Shown here: piece after piece, positions 50,163 through 57,419 of the stretch
Layout: each line of letters begins with the position of its first letter
How positions within the stretch are numbered: position 1 is the stretch's first letter
Origin: Olavius sp. associated proteobacterium Delta 1
Lineage (GTDB): Bacteria > Desulfobacterota > Desulfobacteria > Desulfobacterales > JAFDCJ01
Direction: 5' to 3'
Assembly (NCBI GenBank): GCA_902749685.1
Contig: CACVKW010000064.1
Span: 1 to 64,000, forward strand
DNA: 64,000 nt
Program-made: the position numbers and the translations under genes
Notes under the pieces: generated by a model
The model's database searches: none
The model's input: only the letters and a program-made list of their open reading frames with translations
Told to the model about the DNA's origin: nothing

Positions 50163-51728
50163 TTAGAAAAAAACCAGATGCACCACCACAAAGGTCGGGA
50201 CTAAAAATATCACGGAATACCTCAATATATAGCCGAAAAAACTCGGCATCGGTGTTCCGGCTTCTTCGGAAATGGATCGAACCATAAAATTCGGTGCATT
50301 GCCGATATAGCTGCACGCTCCGAAAAAAACCGCTCCGGCAGAAATTGCCTTGAGGTAGACGGCGTTTTCCGTCATCAGCAACGGTACCGCCTCGGCCTCC
50401 GTCAGGCCGGTATAAAAGCTTCCAAGGGCGGTGTTAAAAAATGTGAGATACGTCGGTGCATTGTCCAAAAAGCTTGATAAACTGCCGGTTACCCAGAAAT
50501 AGTGAAACGGCTGGGTCACCCCGTTGACCAGCAATGATAGGGCACCTTGCGATCCGGCCTTTAATATCAGTAAACAGGGGATCATGGTGATGAAAATTCC
50601 GATAAAAAGATACGCCACTTCAATAATGGGAAACCAGGTAAAGTCATTGTCTTCACGCAGACTGACCCGGGTCGTCACCAGAGATAGAATGCCCATGATG
50701 ATTAACAGCGCGTCACGGACCCAGTCCTGCACGGCTCTGTGAACCCCGAATGTATTGACTTCGCCCCAGTCCACCGTACCGCTCATCAGCACCGACCCGA
50801 CCACACCCGCAAGGAAAATGAAATTGTGGGTACCCTCAAGTTTCAATGGCTGTTTGACATCGTTTTCTTCGGGCGGCGAGGCGCCCTCCTTGCGATAGTG
50901 GTAGGTATCAAGAATAAAATATATCACCAACAGTATGATGACAACCAGCAGCATGTGGGGCAGGATGTTGAAAGTCCAGAAAAATGATACGCCGTGCAGA
51001 AATCCTAAAAACAGCGGCGGGTCTCCCAACGGGGTCAGTGATCCGCCGACATTGGCAACCAAAAAAATGAAAAATACCACCATAAAGGTTCTGTTCTTGC
51101 GGTAATTGTTTGCGCGCAGAAAAGGCCGTATCAATAGCATGGCGGCTCCGGTCGTCCCCATCCATGAAGCCAGGGCAGTTCCGATGATGAGCATGATCGA
51201 ATTAATTACCGGAGTTCCTCGCAGCCTGCCGCGCAATAGAATGCCGCCGGAAACCGTATACAACGACCACAGCAGAATTATAAAGGGCACATAATCTGCC
51301 AGGATAATATGAAGAATTTCGTAAAGGGCATCCCATTTGAACACGATCAGAAACGGGAGACCGAGGGCTGCCGCCCAGAAGGCGGAAATTTTGCCGAAGT
51401 GATGATGCCAGAAATCCGGCATAAGCAGTGGGCACAGGGCTATTGACAAAAGCATACCGGCAAACGGAATGCAACTCCACAGCGGAAGAATTTTGCCCAG
51501 ATTCGCATGGCCTTTACCGTGCTGTCCGCCGGATTGGTCATGGGATGCATCGCTGCTGCCTTCTCTATGGAGTTCCGATTCGGCCGGTGTGGTTTCAGTC
51601 TGATGATCTGTTGAGGCCAGAATAAACTCCGGCTGTTTGGGGATTGTATTATCGAAGGCGAAAACTGATACAGAAAATACCAGGATTGCTACCGCTAAAA
51701 TCGTCACAGAAATTCTCACCCCTGTCAT
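50163..51728 (-). CDS. NhaD-like Na+/H+ antiporter (ion transporter superfamily)
   Basis: 521 residues. Signal-like first helix (SVTILAVAILVFSVSVFAF), a polar histidine-rich loop (HQTETTPAESELHREG; HDQSGGQHGKGH) probably facing the periplasm, then about 11 helices. NVGGSLTPLGDPPLFLGFLHG is the NhaD-family motif, with SSFLDNAPTYLTFFN and GACSYIGNAPNFMVRS later. The family exchanges Na+ (or Li+) for H+. It lies 170 bp downstream of the large sensor kinase and upstream of the redoxin cluster on the other strand. ATG 51728 is the clear start. Confidence 0.88.
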   Translation of the reverse strand: MTGVRISVTILAVAILVFSVSVFAFDNTIPKQPEFILASTDHQTETTPAESELHREGSSDASHDQSGGQHGKGHANLGKILPLWSCIPFAGMLLSIALCPLLMPDFWHHHFGKISAFWAAALGLPFLIVFKWDALYEILHIILADYVPFIILLWSLYTVSGGILLRGRLRGTPVINSIMLIIGTALASWMGTTGAAMLLIRPFLRANNYRKNRTFMVVFFIFLVANVGGSLTPLGDPPLFLGFLHGVSFFWTFNILPHMLLVVIILLVIYFILDTYHYRKEGASPPEENDVKQPLKLEGTHNFIFLAGVVGSVLMSGTVDWGEVNTFGVHRAVQDWVRDALLIIMGILSLVTTRVSLREDNDFTWFPIIEVAYLFIGIFITMIPCLLILKAGSQGALSLLVNGVTQPFHYFWVTGSLSSFLDNAPTYLTFFNTALGSFYTGLTEAEAVPLLMTENAVYLKAISAGAVFFGACSYIGNAPNFMVRSISEEAGTPMPSFFGYILRYSVIFLVPTFVVVHLVFF

Positions 51729-51860
51729 AAGCCCGTTCCCTTTACCGCTGGTTATTCCATAAAAATGGCTTCATTGATTATAGTCTGTCATTATCAACTT
51801 GGTTCCGGATAAGACGCCATGCACCTTAGCAGAGTAAGTCCTTGTTTAAAAGCTATTTTT

Positions 51861-52179
51861 TACCTGAATTTTGCATCCAAATTTCCCTTAGCCACGTTGG
51901 AAATCAATTTACCGCAATTGAGTTTGCGCAATGATTTTTGCTTTAAAATTCAGGTAATAAGTTGACCTGCAGGGAATATTGCCGTATGTTATCAAGCACC
52001 TGTCAACATCGATCAAAACTTGCCCTAGTTTCAGTATTCCATTATTCGAGTTGATCGCTAGCGACAGAGCAACCATTTTTGGTGCCCGCAGGGCGGGATC
52101 ATCGATGGTCTTAACACCAGAATCCTGCATGCAAATTAATGAGAATATGAAAGCCTCCGACTCGTGCAAAATTCAGGTA
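51861..52179. repeat. TIR-like repeat element (R5), copy near the Sec-redoxin gene
   Basis: TACCTGAATTTTGCA (51861-51875) and its perfect inverse TGCAAAATTCAGGTA (52165-52179) bracket about 320 bp. A shorter inverse (AAAATTCAGGTA, 51945-51956) makes a 96-bp inner unit. The end also carries AATCCTGCATGCAAATTAATGAG and ATGAAAGCCTCCGACTCG, both shared with the element at 55970-56227. No transposase gene. The 500-bp gap from 51729 to 52228 holds no other recognisable feature. Confidence 0.6.
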
Positions 52180-52228
52180 TTGGGCCATGTTTTCGATTGC
52201 GGAAATAAATTAGAGGAGGTCTGAAACT

Positions 52229-52804
52229 ATGAAATCCTATTCGAAAATTTTGCTTGCAGCGGCCATGTGTTTTCTCTTTTCCCCAGGACCGGCCGCTGCC
52301 GTATCTCAGCCACCGGCCGTTGGAGGCAAACTGCCTGAAATTTCGCTTGCCGCACCTCAAAACGCTGAATTGCAGTTGTATTTAGGCGTCAGCGGGAAAC
52401 AGACCTTCGCCATACCTGAGATAAAAGCCGAAATCGTACTCATCGAAATTTTCAGCATGTACTGACCATTCTGTCAGAAGGAGGCTCCTTCTGTAAACGC
52501 AATGTATCGTAAACTGGAAAGCGACGAGAAGTATAAAGGAAAAGTCAAACTGATCGGGATCGGAGTCGGCAATTCGGCCTTTGAAGTTGGTTATTTTAAA
52601 AAGGTCTATAATATCCCGTTTCCGCTTTTCCCGGATGGTGATTTCGAAATTCACAAAAAACTGGGGGAGGTTAGAACCCCTTATTTTATCGGTATTCGTA
52701 TCCTGCAGGACGGATCCCACAAAATTTATTATTCAAAACTCGGCGGAGCCAATGACGCCGATGAATTAATGAAAAAACTGTTGCAGGATTCGGGATTGAT
52801 GTAG
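52229..52804 (+). CDS. Selenocysteine-containing thioredoxin-fold protein (Sec79-x-x-Cys82)
   Basis: 191 residues if the in-frame TGA at 52463-52465 is read as selenocysteine. Signal peptide [23 protein letters not shown], then a TlpA-type redoxin: [19 protein letters not shown] puts Sec79 and Cys82 exactly where thioredoxins have CxxC, and a cis-Pro loop [10 protein letters not shown] follows near residue 155. The frame stays open and coherent for 113 codons after the TGA. A perfect hairpin starts 10 bases after the TGA, as expected for a bacterial SECIS. RBS GAGGAGG lies upstream. It should be a secreted thiol-disulfide or peroxide-reducing enzyme, the first of three redoxin genes. Confidence 0.85.
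52463..52500 (+). promoter_or_regulatory. In-frame TGA and putative bacterial SECIS hairpin
   Basis: The TGA codon at 52463-52465 is followed by CAGAAGGAG (52475-52483), one G (52484) and CTCCTTCTG (52485-52493), a perfect 9-bp inverted repeat whose loop centre is 19 bases after the TGA. In practice a 7-bp stem with an AGGCU-type loop would form. Position and size match the hairpins that SelB recognises in bacteria. Confidence 0.8.
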
Positions 52805-52965
52805 ACGCGTTGCGGGTTGCGGGTTGCGGGTTGCGCGGTGCGGGTTGCGGGTTGCGAGTTGCGCGGTGCGCGTTGCGGGTTGCGAGTTGCGGGTTGCGGG
52901 TTGCGGGTTGCGGGTTGCGGGGTGCGGGTTGCGGGTTGCGGGGCGCAGGGTGCGAGTTGCCTGGT
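52805..52965. repeat. Heptanucleotide array, (GCGGGTT)n and variants
   Basis: About 20 degenerate copies of GCGGGTT with GCGCGGT and GCGAGTT variants start right after the stop of the redoxin gene. The phase is kept in blocks of 7 and 14 bases. It resembles a slippage-prone low-complexity array. It is not a CRISPR: there are no spacers. Confidence 0.8.
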
Positions 52966-53008
52966 TTCGGATAAAGGTACATTCAGTGCCGTTTGATAGT
53001 ACAATCTC

Positions 53009-53060
53009 CATAAAATCGACGGAGCACAGCAACATCCACAATTCTTCAATAGTCAATTTC
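53009..53060. repeat. Dispersed intergenic repeat R4, copy 2
   Basis: AAAATCGACGGAGCACAGCAACATCCACAATTCTTCAATAGTCAATTT matches 44099-44158 with a few changes. It lies immediately before the ribosome-binding site of the peroxiredoxin gene. Confidence 0.55.
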
Positions 53061-53079
53061 TGAATGGGAGGTGTGATCC

Positions 53080-53679
53080 ATGAAAACATCAACTGCAGCA
53101 CTCATCTATCTCAGTATGATTTTAGTCATGCCGGTGCCTAATGCGTTCGGAGCATCGGCAGCTTTTAAAGAAAACATTTATAACCCGGGTCAGCTAAAGC
53201 CCATTGACAGCGAATTAAAAGTGAAAATCGGCGATCCGGCGCCCAACTTTACGCTGCCTTCCGTCTCCGGCGGAAAAGTTACGTTAAGCCAGTATCGCGG
53301 GAAAAAGAATGTGGTGATATCATTTGTCCCGGCGGCCTGGACGCCGGTCTGTTCCGACCAGTGGCCGGGCTACAACATCGTCAAAGAAATGTTTGACATG
53401 AACGATGCCGTTCTTCTCGGTATTACAGTTGACAATATCCCAACACTATATGCCTGGACCAAGCAGATGGGTAAGCTTTGGTTCCCGGTGTTATCTGATT
53501 TCTGGCCACATGGTGAGGTGGCTGCCCGTTACGGCGTACTGCGCTCAGCAGGCGTCTCCGAAAGAGCCCTGGTCTATGTTGACAAAAAAGGCATTATCCG
53601 CGACATCCAGGTCAGCGACATCAATAAACGACCCGACCTGGGCTCCTGTGCAACGACTCTGGAGCAGATGAATAAATAA
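53080..53679 (+). CDS. Secreted peroxiredoxin (AhpC/TSA family)
   Basis: 199 residues. Signal peptide (STAALIYLSMILVMPVPNAFGASA), then the thioredoxin-fold peroxiredoxin core: KIGDPAPNFTLPSVSGGKV, GKKNVVISFVPAAWTPVCSDQ with the peroxidatic Cys (T-x-x-C motif), and WFPVLSDFWPHGEVAARYGV. Arg needed for catalysis is in ERALVYVDKKGIIRD. A second Cys near the end (LGSCATTLEQ) may be the resolving Cys. RBS GGGAGG. It follows the Sec-redoxin by 275 bp (heptamer array and repeat) and is followed by a TlpA-like protein; the three may form one peroxide-detoxifying relay in the periplasm. Confidence 0.9.
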   Translation: MKTSTAALIYLSMILVMPVPNAFGASAAFKENIYNPGQLKPIDSELKVKIGDPAPNFTLPSVSGGKVTLSQYRGKKNVVISFVPAAWTPVCSDQWPGYNIVKEMFDMNDAVLLGITVDNIPTLYAWTKQMGKLWFPVLSDFWPHGEVAARYGVLRSAGVSERALVYVDKKGIIRDIQVSDINKRPDLGSCATTLEQMNK

Positions 53680-53690
53680 GGATATTGAGT

Positions 53691-54173
53691 ATGAAGTTGG
53701 GCGGGTACGTTTTTACTGGGATATTTGTGGTCCTGGCATTGGTTGTGTTCACCGGTTTTCCCGCTAAAGTAGCAGCAGCCGGTAAAGTTACAAAAATTGT
53801 TGAATCAGCACTGGACGCCAAAATTGGCGACAAGAAAAACCGGTTGGCGCTGGTTTTTATGGCAGCCTGGTGTGCCCCCTGCATTGATGAGCTGCCGACA
53901 TTGAACAAGCTTCATAAGAAATTTAAAAATCAGGGTCTGGAAATTATCGGCATCAGCATCGACCTGGATGGACCGGATGCCATGCAGCCGATTGTCAGCG
54001 CACTGAAAATTGATTTTCCGGTCTACTGGTATGGTGAGAAAGCCGTCGAGAAGTTTGCACTTTTCGCCATACCCATGTTGCTCCTTGTAAAAGAGGGCGA
54101 GATCGTCGAAAGAATCCACGGGCGGCGGCCTGATTCATTTCTGGCTGAAAAATTTCGAAGTTTATTAAAATAA
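53691..54173 (+). CDS. TlpA-like thioredoxin, membrane-anchored or secreted
   Basis: 160 residues from ATG 53691 (AAGGA 8 bases upstream; a TTG six bases earlier is possible). One N-terminal helix (YVFTGIFVVLALVVFTGFPA) anchors or exports it. Thioredoxin domain with CxxC in FMAAWCAPCIDELPTLNKL and cis-Pro in FALFAIPMLLLVKEGE. It starts 11 bp after the peroxiredoxin stop, so the two are co-transcribed. Likely reduces periplasmic disulfides, possibly recycling the peroxiredoxin, with electrons from a DsbD-type membrane carrier such as the one at 62251. Confidence 0.88.
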   Translation: MKLGGYVFTGIFVVLALVVFTGFPAKVAAAGKVTKIVESALDAKIGDKKNRLALVFMAAWCAPCIDELPTLNKLHKKFKNQGLEIIGISIDLDGPDAMQPIVSALKIDFPVYWYGEKAVEKFALFAIPMLLLVKEGEIVERIHGRRPDSFLAEKFRSLLK

Positions 54174-54593
54174 CCCCCTGTAACAATCTAACCAGTTAAA
54201 ACAAGCCCCAATTTATTACAAAATTAATTTTCCTGTTATATATGCCCTTGCTTTTGACAAATGCATCTATTCTTGTCTATTCGTGGTTAACCAAATTTTA
54301 AAGGCTTAATTTCCCCCCTTCCATTAGTCCCCTGTGGTGATAAAAAATCCTAATTAATTTCAGTATGATACAAAAGTATAGTTGAAATTTAGGCGAAATT
54401 ATGATTTGATTATAAGTAACGTGAACGGCCTATTTTTTGCCCTGTGCGTTAAAGAGAAGCCGGATCAAAAACGGTCTTACCTTAATCGAGCGTTTCAAAT
54501 TTTAAAATGGGATAAGTTTGCCTCATTTCAACGAATTCAATTGGTAAAAATTTAAATTCCTTAAAATTCAACTGAATTACATGGAGGAAGAAC
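54174..54593. other. Gene-free gap
   Basis: 420 bp, AT-rich, upstream of the PA2779-like gene. It starts with a short pyrimidine run after the TlpA stop; no convincing terminator, promoter or RNA motif was recognised. Confidence 0.4.
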
Positions 54594-54968
54594 ATGCACC
54601 CAATTCGCAAAAAAGCTCAACCCGTCGCTATTCTTATGATCATTTTAACCATGCTGCTTTCAGTTCCGTATCAAGCCGCTTTTGCTGCTATGGTTGAAAC
54701 CGAAACCATGTTGGATATGAGCCGCGGCCAGGAGGCCCGTGAAACTTTAAAGCAATTTATGGCACGCAAAGACGTACGGTCCGCCATAGTTTCCCAGGGT
54801 GTTGATCCCCTGGAGGCCGATGCCCGTCTGAACAGCCTATCGGATGCTGAAGTTATCCAACTGGCCAATCAAATTGATCAGCTTCCTGCCGGAGGGGATG
54901 TCCTGGGTTTGTTGATTGCGGTTTTGGTCATTGTCATACTGGTGCTGGTGATCATCAGGTTAATGTAA
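54594..54968 (+). CDS. PA2779-family membrane protein
   Basis: 124 residues. An N-terminal signal or anchor (VAILMIILTMLLSVPYQAAFA), a helical region with the family pattern MSRGQEARETLKQFMARKDVRSAIVSQGVDPLEADARLNSLSDAEVIQLANQIDQLPAGG, and a C-terminal helix (LGLLIAVLVIVILVLVIIRLM). It resembles the PA2779 family (uncharacterised), in which an N-terminal export signal, a short helical stalk and a single C-terminal anchor are typical. In many genomes a PA2778-type peptidase follows; here the next gene is a nuclease-like/PDZ lipoprotein. RBS GGAGGAAG. Confidence 0.85.
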   Translation: MHPIRKKAQPVAILMIILTMLLSVPYQAAFAAMVETETMLDMSRGQEARETLKQFMARKDVRSAIVSQGVDPLEADARLNSLSDAEVIQLANQIDQLPAGGDVLGLLIAVLVIVILVLVIIRLM

Positions 54969-55056
54969 TATCTGAATTTTGTGCGTAATTTTCGTTGCAT
55001 GGATTGGGATTGTATATACGCAATTCATCCGAAGCGCAGTCGGCTGGTTAAAAGTT

Positions 55057-55106
55057 AAGGCATCCGGTTATTTTCGTTTTTAATTTGACCGGATGCCTTT
55101 TTTTTT
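55057..55106 (+). terminator. Rho-independent terminator after the PA2779-like gene
   Basis: Stem AAGGCATCCGGT and its complement ACCGGATGCCTT (12 bp), AT-rich loop of about 18 bases, followed by a run of nine T. It clearly ends the upstream transcript. Confidence 0.92.
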
Positions 55107-55121
55107 GGTATCCCATTAACC

Positions 55122-55949
55122 ATGGATTCTTATTTGGTTCAACATAAGATTTGCAAAGCTTTAATCATTTGCGGGATCTGGCTTGCAACTTCAGCCTGTT
55201 CCCAAGCCGGGACAGCTGCTAAAGTATCCCCGGCGGCTGCAGCGGACACCGAGCCGCTTCTACAAGTCAATGTTTACCGTCTGGACGTTGATCCCGCAAG
55301 CCAGCAACCCGTAGTAACGCTCGTCGACTCAGACGAGAAGCGCGCATTTCCTATCTGGATCGGTCTTGCCGAAGCGCGCGCCATTCATTCCGAGCTTCAA
55401 GGCATGGAACACTTCCGTCCTCTCACCCATGACCTGCTCGCCCGGATCATTGACAAATTCGATGGAAAAATTCAGCGCGTCATCATTACCCACGCTAAAG
55501 ATAACGTCTTTTATGCCACGCTGGTTATCAAAAAGGATGAGACCTTTTTTGAGATCGATGCCAGACCCAGTGACTCCATTGTCATGGCGTTAAAGTTCAA
55601 TGCGCCGATTTACGTCGCCAGAACCTTATTTGAAAAAATGTCGATCCCCATCAAAGCACCGAAAAAGATCGGGGAAGATTATGGCCTTAGGATTCAAGAA
55701 ATTACCCCGGAGCTGACCCAGTATCTGGCATTGGAATCCAGTCGGGGTGTAATGGTATCTGCCGTGCGTCCCGCAAGCCGGGCCGAAAAAGACGGGATTA
55801 AACCCGGGGATATTCTGGTTGAAATCAATGGGCAGCTTATTGCAGATGTGTTATCCGTTAATGATCTTATGGAAAATAGCAAAGGTCCATTGAAAGCTAA
55901 AATCAGACGTGAGAAGCAAATCCTGATCATCACCCTTCACCCGGAATAA
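55122..55949 (+). CDS. Bifunctional-nuclease-domain lipoprotein with PDZ domain
   Basis: 275 residues. Lipobox-like LATSAC near residue 26 suggests a lipoprotein anchored in a membrane. Residues about 50-185 match the bifunctional nuclease (DUF151/BFN) domain: LVDSDEKRAFPIWIGLAEARAI and RIIDKFDGKIQRVIITHAKDN, then FFEIDARPSDSIVMALKFNAPIYV. Residues about 190-275 are a PDZ domain (SSRGVMVSAVRPASRAEKDG, KPGDILVEINGQLI). BFN proteins are normally cytoplasmic; a membrane-attached BFN with PDZ is unusual. The protein stands alone, 150 bp after the terminator. Nuclease activity cannot be inferred here. Confidence 0.82.
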   Translation: MDSYLVQHKICKALIICGIWLATSACSQAGTAAKVSPAAAADTEPLLQVNVYRLDVDPASQQPVVTLVDSDEKRAFPIWIGLAEARAIHSELQGMEHFRPLTHDLLARIIDKFDGKIQRVIITHAKDNVFYATLVIKKDETFFEIDARPSDSIVMALKFNAPIYVARTLFEKMSIPIKAPKKIGEDYGLRIQEITPELTQYLALESSRGVMVSAVRPASRAEKDGIKPGDILVEINGQLIADVLSVNDLMENSKGPLKAKIRREKQILIITLHPE

Positions 55950-55969
55950 GGTCCGCTCGCAACAGTTAA

Positions 55970-56227
55970 TACCTGAATCTTGCATGAAAATTAATGAGAA
56001 GTTTGAATAATGTTTAATTACAGATTCTTGTAATAATATGAGAAGTAAAGCTAATTACCCAATCATTAAATAGGATTATAGTCGATTTTATCTCATTAAT
56101 TTTCACCCTGCGGGCGAGCCGGAGGCTTTCATCTGCTGCGTTATTAAGGGTTCGGCATAAAGTACTATAGCCTCACCCTTAAGTGCCTTGCATATGAAAG
56201 CCTCCGACTCGTGCAAAATTCAGGTAA
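55970..56227. repeat. TIR-like repeat element (R5), copy 2
   Basis: TACCTGAATCTTGCATG at 55970 and the inverse GTGCAAAATTCAGGTA near 56212-56227 bound 258 bp. Inside are nested inverted pairs: GAAAATTAATGAGA (55986) with TCTCATTAATTTTC (56092), and GAGCCGGAGGCTTTCAT (56116) with ATGAAAGCCTCCGACTC (56194). Together with the copy at 51861-52179 this looks like a small, non-autonomous, mobile-type element. Confidence 0.65.
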
Positions 56228-56238
56228 TAGGTCATACT

Positions 56239-56499
56239 ATGAGATGGGCAATAATTATTAGTATTCTATTTTTCAGCGGCTGCACCTCTATTTTAGTCGG
56301 GTTCAGCCAGTGGTGGAACCGATCAACATTAATTGATCGGCGGTGGTATATGTGCAGACAAGGATGGCAACCTGGCGCAGATTTATTTCGGGCGATAGCC
56401 TCTCAGGGCTCACTCAAAAATAGCTTCACATTTTGGACGTCGATCCATTTGGAGAAGGATTTACATGCCGCCACCCCAAAATGCGATGGAAATTTATAA
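56239..56499 (+). CDS. Possible small lipoprotein overlapping the DUF3786 gene
   Basis: 87 residues from ATG 56239. It begins MRWAIIISILFFSGC, a plausible lipobox, then a mature part rich in Trp (QWWNRSTLIDRRWYMC). It overlaps the DUF3786 gene start by 35 bp in another frame and its upstream part lies against the R5 repeat. No RBS better than AGGT is present. Included at low confidence; it may be spurious. Confidence 0.3.
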   Translation: MRWAIIISILFFSGCTSILVGFSQWWNRSTLIDRRWYMCRQGWQPGADLFRAIASQGSLKNSFTFWTSIHLEKDLHAATPKCDGNL

Positions 56500-57289
56500 G
56501 CTGCTCGACAAATCGAATTGTCGGGAATGCGGCGAGCAGACCTGCCTGGCATTTGCCGCAGCTGTATACCAGGGCCGGAAAGAGATCCAGAGATGTCCCA
56601 AACTGGATCAGGCAACCATTGTGCGATTCTCCGATAATTCTAAAGATCAGAATAATGTAGAACAAAACCGGGACGAATATCTTGAAATACTGCAAAACGA
56701 GGTCTGCAACATTGATCTTGCTGCGGCAGCCGAACGGGTCGGAGCCGATTTTTCCGGCGGCAAGCTGACGCTCAAGGTGCTCGGCAAGGATTTCAGTGTC
56801 GATACCAGCGGTAAACTCTCGGCGGACATCCATATCAATCCCTGGGTGGCCGTCCCATTTCTCGATTATATCCGCTACGGCCAAGGACTGCCGGTTTCGG
56901 AAACCTGGCTCTCCTTCCGGGAACTGAAGGACGGCAAGGAACGCTACCCGCTTTTTCAAAAACGGTGCGAAGCGCCGATGAAACGGGTCGCCGACACCTA
57001 CACGGATCTTTTTGACGATCTGGTGCGCATTTTTGGCGGTAAACAGGTGCAAAAACAGTTCGAATCCGATATATCCGTGATTTTGCACCCCTTGCCGAGA
57101 GTTCCCATCATGCTATGTTACTGGCTGCCGGAAGACGGCCTCGCATCCAGTCTCAATGTTTTTTTCGATGATACGGCCGACAAGAATCTCACTATCGGTT
57201 CCGTATTTTCGCTGGGGGCCGGGCTTTGTCAGATGTTCGAAAAACTCGCCCTGCGGCACGGTTTTCCGGAGACGGTTTCCTTCAAGTAA
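56465..57289 (+). CDS. Fe-S domain protein with DUF3786
   Basis: 274 residues. N-terminal four-Cys motif C19-x2-C22-x4-C27-x16-C44 (NCRECGEQTCLAFAAA; EIQRCP) matches the 4Fe-4S-type domain found in CO-dehydrogenase/acetyl-CoA synthase related subunits (CdhD-like). The remainder (about 60-270) is the DUF3786 domain, whose conserved segments include PWVAVPFLDYIRYGQGLPVS and ILHPLPRVPIMLCYWLPEDG. Such proteins occur in anaerobes with the Wood-Ljungdahl pathway; role unknown. RBS AAGGA before ATG 56465. Confidence 0.85.
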   Translation: MPPPQNAMEIYKLLDKSNCRECGEQTCLAFAAAVYQGRKEIQRCPKLDQATIVRFSDNSKDQNNVEQNRDEYLEILQNEVCNIDLAAAAERVGADFSGGKLTLKVLGKDFSVDTSGKLSADIHINPWVAVPFLDYIRYGQGLPVSETWLSFRELKDGKERYPLFQKRCEAPMKRVADTYTDLFDDLVRIFGGKQVQKQFESDISVILHPLPRVPIMLCYWLPEDGLASSLNVFFDDTADKNLTIGSVFSLGAGLCQMFEKLALRHGFPETVSFK

Positions 57290-57419
57290 TGCGCCGGCCT
57301 GAACCCCGTCGCAGTGAGTGTGCCTCTATGCATAAAAATAATTTACAACCTGCCAGCAGTTAGAGCTCGATCAGAGTCAAAAGTAATAATAACCTAATGA
57401 GGGAGTTATATTTGTTCTG

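Noticed and set aside
52463..52465. TGA as a genuine stop, giving a short secreted peptide plus a separate downstream gene
   Set aside because: Homology, the frame and the hairpin all continue across the TGA, and the downstream part has no RBS of its own; selenocysteine fits better.
52805..52965. Repetitive block that might be a CRISPR array
   Set aside because: The unit is only 7 bases, with no spacers and no cas genes nearby; it is a low-complexity array.
52686..53101. Frames on the minus strand across the heptamer array (repeats of ATRNPQP-type peptides)
   Set aside because: They arise from the GCGGGTT array read in different frames; there is no RBS or family.
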